A stretch of DNA of 64,000 nt, from NCBI RefSeq assembly GCF_016132445.1, contig NZ_CP046056.1, positions 1,977,501-2,041,500 on the forward strand, given 5' to 3'. Made by a program: the position numbers and the translations under genes. Below, piece by piece: positions 17,714 to 27,013 of the stretch; within the stretch, counting starts at the first letter, position 1, and each line of letters opens with the position of its first letter. The stretch comes from Venatoribacter cucullus. GTDB lineage: Bacteria; Pseudomonadota; Gammaproteobacteria; Pseudomonadales; Oceanobacteraceae. The notes beneath the pieces were generated by a model. That model searched no databases, was not told the origin of the DNA, and saw nothing but the letters and a program-made list of their open reading frames with translations.

Positions 17714-18739
17714 CTAGTGCGCGCGCCGGTATTCCAGCGGTGACATACCGGTCCAGCGCCGGAATGCGCGGCTGAAGACACTGCTCTCCGCAAAGCCAAG
17801 ACGTGCACTGATAACGGTAAGCGACAGATCCGTCTGCCGCAGCAACTGTTGCGCCCGCCGGCACCGCTCCTCATCCAGCAATTGCTGAAATTTAGTACCG
17901 CATTCCTGCAATTTGCGCTGCAAAGTCCGCCCGCTCATGTGCAAACGGGCGGCCACCTGATCGCGGTCGACCAATAACTCATCCTGATGCTGTAAAAAAT
18001 GCCGTACCAAACCGGCACTGTCCGGCTGATTCAGCAATGCCAGCTGCGCTTCCAGCATTTGCTCATGCAAAGATGACAACTGTTCATCCCCCAGCGCCAG
18101 CGGTTCAGCCAACACCTCCGGGGCGAATACCAGCGCATTGCGGGGTGCCGAAAACTGCAGGGGTGCGGCAAAAATACGGGCATATTCGCTGCTATCGGCC
18201 GGCGCCGGATGGCGCATTTCCACCCGTAATAACGGCAATGGCCGGCAAGCCAGCCAGTTGGCAAACGAGCGCAGCAACACCAGCACAGCATCCACCTGAT
18301 GGTGACTGAAATCATCCCCCAGCGGCTCATAACAAATAGCGGCCTGGTTATTTTCTCCGGTCAGAAAATAATGGCCACCATCACTCAGCAGACGGGTATA
18401 ACGCACCGAGCGGGTAAAGGCAGCCCCCAGCGTATCGCTGTGCATCAGGGTCAGGGCAAATAACTGAAAGTGGCTGGGCTTCACCATTTCGCCGATACGC
18501 AGGCCGGTATCCGGTTGTGGCCGGCTGCGCTCAATATTGCGCCAGACCTGCAGATTCTGCGCCAGTGAAATACGGGCATAAGGAGTACTGAGTAAACCAG
18601 CCGGAATATCGGCGGCCTGCAGCAACGCCTGCGGGTCCATACCCAAGGCTTCGGCAGCCTGTAACAAGCCACGCACCCACAGTGCCGACACGGTGGGAAG
18701 CGCGGGCGCCGGAGCAACATCATGCAAAGGAGTGGTCAA
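17714..18739 (-). CDS. AraC-family transcriptional regulator
   Basis: A 341-residue regulator with an N-terminal ligand-binding region of the Arabinose_bd type (PF12625, about 25-210) and a C-terminal double helix-turn-helix (about 240-338), ending in the AraC signature LGFAESSVFSRAFRRWTGMSP. This layout is that of the OruR/ArgR-like group. No regulatory target can be assigned; the nearest divergent gene is the MAPEG protein 178 bp away. Confidence 0.88.
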   Translation of the reverse strand: MTTPLHDVAPAPALPTVSALWVRGLLQAAEALGMDPQALLQAADIPAGLLSTPYARISLAQNLQVWRNIERSRPQPDTGLRIGEMVKPSHFQLFALTLMHSDTLGAAFTRSVRYTRLLSDGGHYFLTGENNQAAICYEPLGDDFSHHQVDAVLVLLRSFANWLACRPLPLLRVEMRHPAPADSSEYARIFAAPLQFSAPRNALVFAPEVLAEPLALGDEQLSSLHEQMLEAQLALLNQPDSAGLVRHFLQHQDELLVDRDQVAARLHMSGRTLQRKLQECGTKFQQLLDEERCRRAQQLLRQTDLSLTVISARLGFAESSVFSRAFRRWTGMSPLEYRRAH

Positions 18740-18917
18740 AAAAATCCTGCCCGATCATCATAAAATGCGTCGTACAGATTACCCTATGGCGGCGGCGAAC
18801 ATAAGCGGCAGAAAAGCATGAATAGCGGTTATACGGCACATTCAGACCTCGCACAAAACGCCGCGGCCGCTGACAATAACGGCACCATAAACCTTGCCCT
18901 TTGTATAAGGAACCAAC

Positions 18918-19292
18918 ATGACCATCGCTTACTGGAGTGTTCTGGCAGCCGCTTTGCTGCCCTATATTTTTACCTTACTGGCTAAAGCCGGTGGCCCGCG
19001 TTACAACAATTATTCACCACGGGAATTTCTGGAAAAACAACAGGGCTACCGTAAACGGGCACACTGGGCCCAGCTGAACGGCTTTGAGGCATTCCCGCCC
19101 TTTGCCGCCGCCGTCATCATTGCCCATCAGGCCGGCGCCGTACAAAGCAGCATCGATACCCTGGCACTGGCTTTTATTGCCTGTCGTATTCTGTACGGAG
19201 TGATGTATCTGGCCAATAAACCAACCCTGCGTTCGCTGGTATGGATGGCCGGTATTGGCTGTGTGGTTGCACTTTTTGTCAGCGCCGCCTGA
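18918..19292 (+). CDS. MAPEG-family membrane protein
   Basis: A 124-residue protein with four predicted transmembrane helices and the MAPEG-family pattern RAHWAQLNGFEAFPPFAAAVI followed by RILYGVMYLANKPTLRS. Bacterial members are related to glutathione-dependent membrane enzymes but mostly lack defined substrates. It starts at ATG after an AAGGAACC ribosome site. Confidence 0.85.
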   Translation: MTIAYWSVLAAALLPYIFTLLAKAGGPRYNNYSPREFLEKQQGYRKRAHWAQLNGFEAFPPFAAAVIIAHQAGAVQSSIDTLALAFIACRILYGVMYLANKPTLRSLVWMAGIGCVVALFVSAA

Positions 19293-19310
19293 TCTGCGCC
19301 TGGCCCGCAC

Positions 19311-19565
19311 TCAGGCGTGTAACGCCTGGGTGCGCAGCCGGTAGCAAGCGGAGGAATTGCAGTAGATAACGATCTGCCGGCCTTTATCCGGCGTGCGGAT
19401 CAGATACAGATCGGTAAATTCCGGTGAACGCTCCATAAAGGTGGCATTCCGAATCATACCCGCCGCCTGCCAGGCGGCGGCGTCTGCCGTTGTTTCCGGT
19501 GTTGCAACAGTATTCTGCAGGAGCAGTATCACCAGCCATGCCAGTGCTGTCATTGTTGTTTTCAT
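19311..19565 (-). CDS. Small exported protein of unknown function
   Basis: An 84-residue protein with a signal peptide (hydrophobic residues about 5-18) and a short mature domain containing two cysteines near the C-terminus (CNSSACYRLR), which may form a disulfide. A GGGGAGAG ribosome site lies 5 nt before the ATG at 19565; a GTG one codon upstream is less well spaced. I do not recognise the family. It is convergent with the MAPEG gene. Confidence 0.6.
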   Translation of the reverse strand: MKTTMTALAWLVILLLQNTVATPETTADAAAWQAAGMIRNATFMERSPEFTDLYLIRTPDKGRQIVIYCNSSACYRLRTQALHA

Positions 19566-19636
19566 CACAACTCTCCCCGACCAACCTGCCTGAAGTATAG
19601 GCCGCCGGCAGCACCTGCAATGTATCCTTTAGTTAT

Positions 19637-19663
19637 AAAAAAACCGCCGGAGACGGCGGTTTT
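19637..19663 (-). terminator. Intrinsic terminator of the che operon
   Basis: ACCGCCG-GAGA-CGGCGGT (19643-19660) is a perfect stem with a run of seven T residues on the minus strand, just after the DUF2802 gene, the last gene of the chemotaxis cluster. Confidence 0.85.
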
Positions 19664-19687
19664 ATGGGTAGAACAGCAGCGCAGAAC

Positions 19688-20074
19688 TCAGTGCGGTAAT
19701 GATTGCCGCTTCAGCGACACCATCAGCTCGGCCTCACCTCTTGGCACACCACAGTTATCAACCAGATCGCTGGCGGTTGCCCCTAAACCAATCAGGCGGG
19801 AAGCCTGAGCAAAGGTATCGTCATCGGTATCCGGCAGTACTGCCCGGCGTTCCGTTTGCTGCAGACGGCCTTCCAGCTGTTTCAGCCGGCGCCCCATGCC
19901 GATAGTGCTCTTGCTTAAGCCACTCTGCGCCTGTTGCATTACCGCCAGCGCTTCATCCAGCCGTTGTGCCTCACGCACCTGCTGCCGCCGTAACGACCAC
20001 AGCAGAACGCCCACCAACATCAACAAACCGATATTACCGACCAACAACCAATGCATCAGTGACAGAGTTGCCAT
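19688..20074 (-). CDS. DUF2802 membrane-anchored protein
   Basis: A 128-residue protein with one N-terminal transmembrane helix (about 7-26), a coiled-coil-prone middle and a small C-terminal helical domain (IGLGATASDLVDNCGVPRGEAELM), the DUF2802 pattern. In Pseudomonas and relatives it is the last gene of the polar-flagellum chemotaxis cluster, after cheW. Its function is unknown. It lies 9 bp after cheW and is followed by a strong terminator. Confidence 0.8.
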   Translation of the reverse strand: MATLSLMHWLLVGNIGLLMLVGVLLWSLRRQQVREAQRLDEALAVMQQAQSGLSKSTIGMGRRLKQLEGRLQQTERRAVLPDTDDDTFAQASRLIGLGATASDLVDNCGVPRGEAELMVSLKRQSLPH

Positions 20075-20083
20075 GAATCGCTC

Positions 20084-20569
20084 CTATAAACCCTGGATTT
20101 CAGACCACTCCTCGTCGGTCATCATTTTCTCCAGGTCCACCAGGATCAGTAATTCGTCATTTTTATGACAAACACCCTGAATGAACTTGGCACTTTCTTC
20201 GTTTCCGACGTTAGGAGTGGTTTCAATTTCAGACTGACGCAGATACACCACCTCAGCCACCGCATCCACAAGAATGCCCACTACCTGATTTTCCGCTTCG
20301 ATAATTACGATACGGGTCTGGTCAGTGGTCTCAGCAGTCGGTAAACCAAAACGCAGACGGGTATCGATCACCGTCACAACATTACCGCGCAGGTTAATAA
20401 TGCCCAGCACATACGAAGGCGCGCCCGGTACCGGAGCAATCTCGGTATAGCGCAATACTTCCTGCACCTGCATTACATTAATGCCGTACGTTTCGTTTTC
20501 CAGGCGGAAGGTTACCCACTGCAATACGGGATCTTCGGCACCTTTGGTATTTCCGGCCATCGCTGACAT
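20084..20569 (-). CDS. cheW: Chemotaxis coupling protein CheW
   Basis: A 161-residue single-domain CheW that links receptors to CheA. Conserved features include WVTFRLENETYGINVMQVQEV, the VLGIINLRGNVVTVIDTR core and VDAVAEV. A ribosome site precedes the ATG. It lies between the ParP-like gene and the DUF2802 gene, as in Pseudomonas. Confidence 0.93.
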   Translation of the reverse strand: MSAMAGNTKGAEDPVLQWVTFRLENETYGINVMQVQEVLRYTEIAPVPGAPSYVLGIINLRGNVVTVIDTRLRFGLPTAETTDQTRIVIIEAENQVVGILVDAVAEVVYLRQSEIETTPNVGNEESAKFIQGVCHKNDELLILVDLEKMMTDEEWSEIQGL

Positions 20570-20694
20570 AAAAACATCCTCGCTAAGAAAGATTGCTGTC
20601 TGACAGTGTCAAAAAGCTGTTCAGAATCTCTCTCTAATATAGTTCACAGCACAAACTGTACCAGTTGAAGAAAGAAATAATTACTCCGGCAAAA

Positions 20695-21468
20695 TTAATG
20701 CCGGTTCGCGCCCGGACGCCGTTGCGCTTCCAGCAACTGCTGAATACCCGGCACATCCAGTAACGCACACATCTCATCAATAACAGTACCGGCCAACCAT
20801 GGCCGCTTACTGCTTTCGCCACGCCATTTTACGGAATCATAGCCCAGCGTCACGGTATCACAGATCTCCTGGCAGGCCAGCGCCCAGGGCGAACGATCCA
20901 GCTGAATAAAAAACTGATAACCGGTTTCGCGCAGCTGTACGCCCCGCTCCGGCATAATCAGCACCGCGCTGTCGATAATCGTCAATTTTACGTCATCACC
21001 CTGCCAGACCCCCAGTGACCAGGCAGCCTGACCAAAGAGTGGCGTCACTTTGTCCGTTACCGGATACACACCACCCAATAACGGCAACGGAATGGCCAGT
21101 TTCAGGCCCGCGACTTTAAAGATCAGACATTCAATGCCCTGACTGGAGCGCCAGTCGAGTGCCTCTTTGGTGCTGAGCAATGCCGCGGTTTCGGTTTCAG
21201 CAACCGCGACCGCTGGCGGTTCCGTCACAATGGTGGCCGGAACGGCTGGCGCCGGCGTTGCCGGTATCACCCGGGTACGGCTGACGGGCACGGCAACAAC
21301 AGAGCTGGCTTGCGGAGCTTCAGCAACCACCGGCGCGGGCGTCACAACCGGTACCGCCTGCACGGCCGGGCTGACAGTCGCCGTTACCAGCAACTGATCC
21401 AGATAATCCTGCAGCACCCCATCCACATGGTTGTGCAATACGACTGGTTTAACGTCAGCTTTGCTCAC
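20695..21468 (-). CDS. parP: ParP-like CheW-domain protein
   Basis: A 257-residue protein with a short N-terminal segment, an alanine/valine/proline-rich linker (about 25-100) and a C-terminal CheW-like domain (about 120-250) that diverges from classic CheW. Its place between a ParA-like gene and cheW matches ParP, which in Vibrio joins the chemotaxis array and links it to ParC at the cell pole. The GTG at 21468 follows GGAGG at good spacing and overlaps the parC end by 14 nt. The longer open frame upstream lies within parC and is rejected. Confidence 0.82.
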   Translation of the reverse strand: MSKADVKPVVLHNHVDGVLQDYLDQLLVTATVSPAVQAVPVVTPAPVVAEAPQASSVVAVPVSRTRVIPATPAPAVPATIVTEPPAVAVAETETAALLSTKEALDWRSSQGIECLIFKVAGLKLAIPLPLLGGVYPVTDKVTPLFGQAAWSLGVWQGDDVKLTIIDSAVLIMPERGVQLRETGYQFFIQLDRSPWALACQEICDTVTLGYDSVKWRGESSKRPWLAGTVIDEMCALLDVPGIQQLLEAQRRPGANRH

Positions 21469-22243
21469 GGGCCGCCTCCGCTTGTTCCAGATCCTGCAGC
21501 AAATGCCGGTATGCCCGGACGCCACGGCTCTGCTCATCGAGCTGATGCGGGAATACGCCTTCATGGCTGGCATCACGCAGGCGGGTATCCACCGGAATGG
21601 CTTCCGACCACAGCGAATCGTGATAAATCTGCCGCATTTCTTTCAGCGTGGTCAGCGACGCCAGCGTACGCCGGTCAAATAAGGTTGGCACCACGGTATA
21701 GGGCAGCTGACGATTCTGCGAGCGCATCACCATTTTCAATGTGTGCACCATACGCTCCAGCCCTTTCAGGGCCAGATGTTCTGTTTGGGTAGGGATAATC
21801 AGACGCTGACAGGCCGCCAGCGCATTCACCAGCAACACCCCCAGAATGGGTGGGGTATCCAGCAAGGCATAGTCGTATTCGTCCCACAGCTGGGCCAGTG
21901 AGCGCGCCAGCACCAGCCCCATACCTTCCTGGCCACTGACCTGACGTTCCAGCGTGGCCAGCGACGTGGTGGCCGGCAACAGGCTGACATTGGGCAAACT
22001 GGTGGGTTTGATCACGGTCTGAATAAAGGCCTTGTCTTTGTAGCGCTGCTCAAAAAACAGGTGATACAGGCTGCGCTCCAGATTATCGGGGTTCTGCCGG
22101 AAATAGCTGGTCAGGGAGCCATGCGGGTCCAGATCCACCAACAGGACACGCTTGCCCTGGGCGGCCAATAAACCGCCGAGACTGACCACACTGGTGGTTT
22201 TACCAACCCCACCTTTCTGATTTGCTATCGACCAAATTCGCAC
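21455..22243 (-). CDS. parC: ParA-like polar ATPase ParC
   Basis: A 262-residue ParA/MinD-type ATPase with the deviant Walker A KGGVGKTT near residue 11, switch region LLDTPP and TEHLALKGLERM. No parB follows, and the gene sits in the chemotaxis operon, so it is the orphan ParA (ParC) that localises chemotaxis arrays to the flagellated pole rather than a plasmid partition protein. This is distinct from topoisomerase IV ParC. It starts at GTG, with an AGGTGA ribosome site. Confidence 0.85.
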   Translation of the reverse strand: MRIWSIANQKGGVGKTTSVVSLGGLLAAQGKRVLLVDLDPHGSLTSYFRQNPDNLERSLYHLFFEQRYKDKAFIQTVIKPTSLPNVSLLPATTSLATLERQVSGQEGMGLVLARSLAQLWDEYDYALLDTPPILGVLLVNALAACQRLIIPTQTEHLALKGLERMVHTLKMVMRSQNRQLPYTVVPTLFDRRTLASLTTLKEMRQIYHDSLWSEAIPVDTRLRDASHEGVFPHQLDEQSRGVRAYRHLLQDLEQAEAAREQS

Positions 22244-22335
22244 AAAAATTCACCTGTTCGCTGCGTCCGACCTGTCTGCAGGCGGCCATTAAAGACAATT
22301 CCCTGCCGCCAACCCTGGTTAATGCAAGAATCGTG

Positions 22336-23022
22336 TCAATTTTCTGCTGACGGACGAGTCCACAAAGATTCATCCGTATTCTGGGTCATATAAATAACCA
22401 CCCGGCGATTCTTACGGCGGGCTTCTGCTGTTTCTGCCGCCACCAACGGATGGTAGTAAGACAACCCTACCGCGGCCATCCGCTGCGGTGCCACCCCATA
22501 TAAAGCCAGATTCTGTACCACGGAAGCCGCCCGTAACGACGACAACTCCCAGTTGGTACGCCCCCGGGACGGGGCATCATCTGCATGCCCTTGAACATTC
22601 AGGGGAAAAGGGTATTGCCGCAGTTCAGCGGCAATTCGCTGCAACAGCGGCAAGGCTTCGTCACGTATTTCCGTCTCGCCACTGGCAAACAATAAATCGG
22701 CGTTGAGCGATACCGAAATCCAGTCGGCACTGCCATCAACCGTTATATCGTCCGTTTCCGGAATAATTTGAGCCACCTGGCGTAAATCGGTGATTAACGG
22801 CAATAAACCGCTGCCTTCGGCCACTGGCAACACCGGGACCGGCGGATCGGGCACAAAGGCATCATCCAGCGCGGTAAACAAGGTTTGTAAGCGCGAGCGG
22901 GCGGCGGCGCCTTCTTCGTCGTCCAGCAGTTCGATGGCGTATAACATAATAAAAAAGACGCACAGCAGCGTCATAAAGTCGGCATAAGAAACCAGCCAAC
23001 GATGGGGATCCGGGCGTTTCAC
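22336..23022 (-). CDS. motD: Flagellar motor protein MotD (MotB family)
   Basis: A 228-residue stator subunit with one transmembrane helix near residues 14-30 carrying the conserved proton-binding aspartate region (VSYADFMTLLCVFF), and a C-terminal OmpA-like peptidoglycan-binding domain (VQGHADDAPSRGRTNWELSSLRA). MotC/MotD form the second stator set in Pseudomonas. It starts at GTG overlapping the motC stop (GTGA). Confidence 0.9.
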   Translation of the reverse strand: MKRPDPHRWLVSYADFMTLLCVFFIMLYAIELLDDEEGAAARSRLQTLFTALDDAFVPDPPVPVLPVAEGSGLLPLITDLRQVAQIIPETDDITVDGSADWISVSLNADLLFASGETEIRDEALPLLQRIAAELRQYPFPLNVQGHADDAPSRGRTNWELSSLRAASVVQNLALYGVAPQRMAAVGLSYYHPLVAAETAEARRKNRRVVIYMTQNTDESLWTRPSAEN

Positions 23023-23759
23023 AACACTACGCCCTGCAAGCGGTGCCGCAGCGCCATCGGGTTAATGCCCTCGCGCAGCGCCATCACGCCCAGCATCATC
23101 GCTTCGTAGTAACGCTGGCGGATCGCCAGTTGCTGTCGTAAAGCACTGGTCAGCGGAATGACCATCAGGTTAGCGCCGGCAACGCCATATAAGGTGGCCA
23201 CAAAAGCGGTAGCAATACCGGCGGCCAGAGCTTCCGGTTGTTTGATATCGGCCAGCACCTGCATCAGCCCCAGTACTGCACCGACAATCCCCATGGTCGG
23301 TAAGTAACCGGCCAGATTATCCAGAATGCTGAGTAAATCCTCATCCCGCTGTTGCTGGCTTTTCAGTTCCAGCCACAGGGCTTTTTCGAGTGCTTTGGTA
23401 TCACTGCCATCGGCCAGCAATAACAGGCCTTTGCGCAACACCGGGTCGGTTTCCGCCGTCGCCACTTTTTCCAGTGCCTGCGGGCCGTCACGGCGCAGTG
23501 CATTACCACTGACCGTCAGCTTGCCCAACAGCACATCCAGAGAAAAATACGGCGGCGATAACAACCAGGATAATAAGCCCAGCAAAGGACGATACTGAGC
23601 AGCAGGAATCTGTACCAGCGTGGCCAGCAGGCTGCCACCAAAGACAATCAGCAGTGCCGCCGGATTCCACAAGGCAGCCAGATTGCCGCCTTCCAGAACA
23701 AAGCCGGTGCCAACGGCACCGACAGCCAGGGCGACCAGTAACAGCGCCCGGCGGTTCAT
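23019..23759 (-). CDS. motC: Flagellar motor protein MotC (MotA family)
   Basis: A 246-residue stator subunit with four predicted transmembrane helices and the MotA signature region PTMGIVGAVLGLM. The cytoplasmic loop contains charged residues expected to contact FliG. Its ATG overlaps the cheB stop and its stop overlaps the motD start, so the three are coupled. Confidence 0.91.
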   Translation of the reverse strand: MNRRALLLVALAVGAVGTGFVLEGGNLAALWNPAALLIVFGGSLLATLVQIPAAQYRPLLGLLSWLLSPPYFSLDVLLGKLTVSGNALRRDGPQALEKVATAETDPVLRKGLLLLADGSDTKALEKALWLELKSQQQRDEDLLSILDNLAGYLPTMGIVGAVLGLMQVLADIKQPEALAAGIATAFVATLYGVAGANLMVIPLTSALRQQLAIRQRYYEAMMLGVMALREGINPMALRHRLQGVVL

Positions 23760-24784
23760 CAGCCGACCTCTTCGGCCAGGCGTCCGCCAATGTCTTTCAG
23801 AGGCAATATCTCATCACTGAGACCATCTTTGATGACCGCCATCGGCATACCAAAGATAACGCAGCTGTCTTCATCCTGGGCCCAGATATGGCCGCCACTC
23901 TGTTTAATCAGGCGGGCACCATCCCGGCCGTCGGCTCCCATGCCGGTAAGTACCACACCCAGCACTTTATTGCCGTAATGCTTGGCGGCCGAGGCAAAGG
24001 CAATATCCACACTGGGGCGGTAGTTAATGCGCTCGTCGCTGTCGCGGATATGAATAATGCCGCCATTACGACGCTCAACCATCAGCTGCATGCCACCCGG
24101 GGCAACATACACATGAGAAGGCTGAATACGGTCACCGTCCACGGCTTCCTTTACCACCAGCGGGCTGAGGCCATTCAGGCGCTCGGCAAAGGCTTTGGTA
24201 AAAGAACCCGGCATGTGCTGAACAATAATGATGGGGGTTTTGAAACCGGCCGGAATGGTCCGGAACAAAGTCTGCAACGCTGCCGGACCACCGGTGGACG
24301 TACCAATCACCACCAGATCTTTCTGGCCGATACGGCTACGGGCAACAGGGCGCGCGGCAACCACAGGGGCTGGTGCAGAACGCAGATGGCTGCGCGCCAC
24401 GGCAGCAATTTTATCCGTCAGGGCGCGTTTGATTTCGGCCGAATCTTTGGCCACGGCATCGAAATTCTTGGGCAGAAAATCCAGTGCGCCGGCATCCAGA
24501 GCGTCCAGCGTAACGCGCGCGCCTTCAAATGTTAGCGAAGAAAACATCAGCACCGGCACAGGCCGGCGCTGCATAATATTGCGGATTGCCGTAATGCCAT
24601 CCATCACCGGCATTTCGTAATCCATAGTAATAACATCCGGGCGCAGCGAATCGTTTTTCTCGATTGCCTCCTGCCCGTTAGCCGCTACGCCAACCACTTC
24701 CATGCGCGGGTCAGCATTAATGATCTCGGTTACCCGGCGGCGGAAAAAGCCCGAGTCATCGACGACCAGTACACGAATACTCAT
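23759..24784 (-). CDS. cheB: Chemotaxis methylesterase/deamidase CheB
   Basis: A 341-residue two-domain protein. The receiver domain has the phospho-acceptor Asp55 in MDYEMPVMDG. The methylesterase domain shows the catalytic serine in GTSTGGPAAL, a histidine in QHMPGSFT and GMGADGRDGA. It removes methyl groups from receptor glutamates. Its antagonist cheR is not in the window, nor are receptor genes. Confidence 0.94.
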   Translation of the reverse strand: MSIRVLVVDDSGFFRRRVTEIINADPRMEVVGVAANGQEAIEKNDSLRPDVITMDYEMPVMDGITAIRNIMQRRPVPVLMFSSLTFEGARVTLDALDAGALDFLPKNFDAVAKDSAEIKRALTDKIAAVARSHLRSAPAPVVAARPVARSRIGQKDLVVIGTSTGGPAALQTLFRTIPAGFKTPIIIVQHMPGSFTKAFAERLNGLSPLVVKEAVDGDRIQPSHVYVAPGGMQLMVERRNGGIIHIRDSDERINYRPSVDIAFASAAKHYGNKVLGVVLTGMGADGRDGARLIKQSGGHIWAQDEDSCVIFGMPMAVIKDGLSDEILPLKDIGGRLAEEVG

Positions 24785-24805
24785 GAAAAATCGGTTTCCT
24801 TAGGT

Positions 24806-27001
24806 TCAGCGTGTAATCGCATGGCGACTGGCATAACGCGCCAGCATACTGGGAATATCTAGGATCAGAGCGATACGGCCATCACCGGTAATCGTAGCTC
24901 CGGACATCCCCGGGGTGCCATGCAGCATACGTCCCAGCGGCTTAATCACCACTTCTTCCTGACCGATCAGCTGATCCACCACAAAACCAACCCGTTTGGT
25001 GCCGACTGAAACCACCACCACATGGGCAGATTCATCCGCTATGGCGCGGTTTTCACCCTTCACCAGCCAGCGTTTCAGATAGAACAGCGGTACCGGTTTT
25101 TCCCGCACCACAATCACTTCCTGGCCATCGACTACGTTGGTTTTGGTCAGGTCGAGATGGAAAATTTCATTCACACTGACCAGCGGAAACGCAAAGGCCT
25201 GATTTTTCAGCATGACCATCAGGGTTGGCATAATCGCCAGCGTTAACGGCACTTTGATATGAATGCTGGTACCGGCATCCGGTTTGGAATGAATAACCAC
25301 CGTGCCATTAAGCTGGGCAATTTTGGTTTTCACCACGTCCATACCCACACCGCGGCCGGACACATCCGAAATTTGCTCTTTGGTGGAAAAACCCGGGGCA
25401 AATATCAGATTAAAACATTCATTTTCGGTCAGGCGGTCAGCAGCATCCTGATCCATAATGCCTTTTTCGACCGCTTTACGGCGCAGCACATCGGCATTCA
25501 TACCGTGGCCGTCGTCCTGAATAATCAGCAGAATATGGTCGCCTTCCTGCTCGGCCGACAACAACACCGTACCGACGCGGGGCTTACCTTTTTTCTCGCG
25601 CTCGTCCGGCATTTCCACACCGTGGTCAACCGAGTTGCGCACCAGGTGCACTAACGGGTCAGCCAGCGCCTCGACCAGGTTTTTATCCAGGTCGGTTTCT
25701 TCGCCGCGCAGTTCGAGGTTAATTTCTTTTTTCAGTTGCCGGGCCAGGTCCCGGACCACCCGCGGGAAGCGGCCGAATACTTTTTTGATCGGCTGCATCC
25801 GGGTTTTCATCACCGCCGCCTGCAGATCACCAGTAACCACATCCAGGTTAGCCACGGCTTTCGACATGGACTCATCGGCGCTTTTCAGGCCCAGCCGCAC
25901 CAGACGGTTACGCACCAGTACCAGCTCACCGACCATATTCATAATATCGTCGAGACGTTTGGTATCGACCCGTACCGTGGTTTCCGCGGCAGAATCTTTA
26001 TCAGCGGCAGCAGCGGGTGCCGGCGCAGTTTTGGCGGCGGCGGCTTTGGCAGCCGGTGCCGCTTTAGCCGGTTCAGCTTTGGCGGCAGCAGGTTTTTTAC
26101 TGGGTTTTGCGGTCGTCTTAGCCGCTGGTTTGTCAGCGGCAGGTTCGGCAGTGACAGATTCGGCAGTGGCTGCAGCATCGGCACCCGCTGCGGCACTGTG
26201 CTTACCTTTACCGTGTAAGCGATCAAGTAATTCTTCAAACTCGGAATCGCTGATCAGATCATCACCACCAGCCCCGGCAGGTGCTTCCGCGGCTACCGGT
26301 TCTGCAGCGGGCGCAGCATCGGCGGCTACACCAGTATGGCGACCTTTGCCATGCAACTGATCGAGCAATGCTTCAAACTCGTCGTCAGTAATCTCGTCAC
26401 TGTCAGCGCCAGATGAGCCAGCCTCTGCAGCGGCAGCGCCATCGTCGGCAGGTTGCTGGTGCTGTTCATCCAGTGCGTCCAGCAACCGTTCAAATTCGTC
26501 GTCGGTAATATCGCCGTCATCAACAGGCGCCGGTGCTGCTGTTTCGGTCAGGTCTGCCGTTTCTTCAGAATCAACGGCAACGACATCATCGGCCGCCACG
26601 TCGTCTTCGGAGGCAGGCTTAGCCAGCTGATGCAGGCGTTCAATTAATTCAGGATCAGCGTTGTCTGGTGTGGCGCCGGAACGAACGGCATCAAACATTT
26701 CGTTGACGCTGTCGAGTGCCTGCAACACCACATCCATTAAATCGGAGGTAACAGAGCGTTTACCGTTGCGCAGAGTATCGAACACGTTTTCCGCCGCATG
26801 GCAGCAATCCACCAGCGGGCTCAGCTGTAAAAATCCAGCGCCACCTTTAACGGTGTGAAAGCCGCGGAAAATAGCATTCAGCAGATCTTTATCCTGCGGG
26901 CGTTGTTCAAGATCGACCAGTTGTTCAGAGAGCAACTCAAGGATCTCGCCGGCTTCGACCAGAAAATCCTGGAGGATCTCTTCATCAGCATCGAAACTCA
27001 T
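24806..27001 (-). CDS. cheA: Chemotaxis histidine kinase CheA
   Basis: A 731-residue kinase. Hpt domain P1 (about 1-125) has the phospho-histidine His49 in FHTVKGGAGF. A long Ala/Pro/Lys-rich linker (about 130-340) replaces a recognisable P2 domain. Then come dimerisation P3, kinase P4 (NSVDHG, DDGHGM, GRGVGMDVV) and CheW-like P5. The linker contains three copies of an acidic amphipathic motif, (I)(T/S)D-x-EFE-x-LLD-x-L, at about residues 165-178, 204-220 and 250-266, the last two ending in HGKG. These resemble the CheY-binding N-terminus of FliM. It lies between cheZ and cheB. Confidence 0.95.
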   Translation of the reverse strand: MSFDADEEILQDFLVEAGEILELLSEQLVDLEQRPQDKDLLNAIFRGFHTVKGGAGFLQLSPLVDCCHAAENVFDTLRNGKRSVTSDLMDVVLQALDSVNEMFDAVRSGATPDNADPELIERLHQLAKPASEDDVAADDVVAVDSEETADLTETAAPAPVDDGDITDDEFERLLDALDEQHQQPADDGAAAAEAGSSGADSDEITDDEFEALLDQLHGKGRHTGVAADAAPAAEPVAAEAPAGAGGDDLISDSEFEELLDRLHGKGKHSAAAGADAAATAESVTAEPAADKPAAKTTAKPSKKPAAAKAEPAKAAPAAKAAAAKTAPAPAAAADKDSAAETTVRVDTKRLDDIMNMVGELVLVRNRLVRLGLKSADESMSKAVANLDVVTGDLQAAVMKTRMQPIKKVFGRFPRVVRDLARQLKKEINLELRGEETDLDKNLVEALADPLVHLVRNSVDHGVEMPDEREKKGKPRVGTVLLSAEQEGDHILLIIQDDGHGMNADVLRRKAVEKGIMDQDAADRLTENECFNLIFAPGFSTKEQISDVSGRGVGMDVVKTKIAQLNGTVVIHSKPDAGTSIHIKVPLTLAIMPTLMVMLKNQAFAFPLVSVNEIFHLDLTKTNVVDGQEVIVVREKPVPLFYLKRWLVKGENRAIADESAHVVVVSVGTKRVGFVVDQLIGQEEVVIKPLGRMLHGTPGMSGATITGDGRIALILDIPSMLARYASRHAITR

Positions 27002-27013
27002 CCGTTAGCTCCT

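Noticed and set aside
19307-19333. 12-bp inverted repeat at the MAPEG/exported-protein convergent end
   Set aside because: A stable stem, but it overlaps the coding end of the 19311-19565 gene and has no T-run on either side, so it is not called a terminator.
21469-21576. Longer N-terminus for the ParP-like protein
   Set aside because: The added residues lie inside parC in another frame, are not CheW-like, and the GTG at 21468 has a well-spaced GGAGG.
23654-24535. 293-codon plus-strand open frame
   Set aside because: Antisense to motC and cheB; composition is that of a shadow frame.
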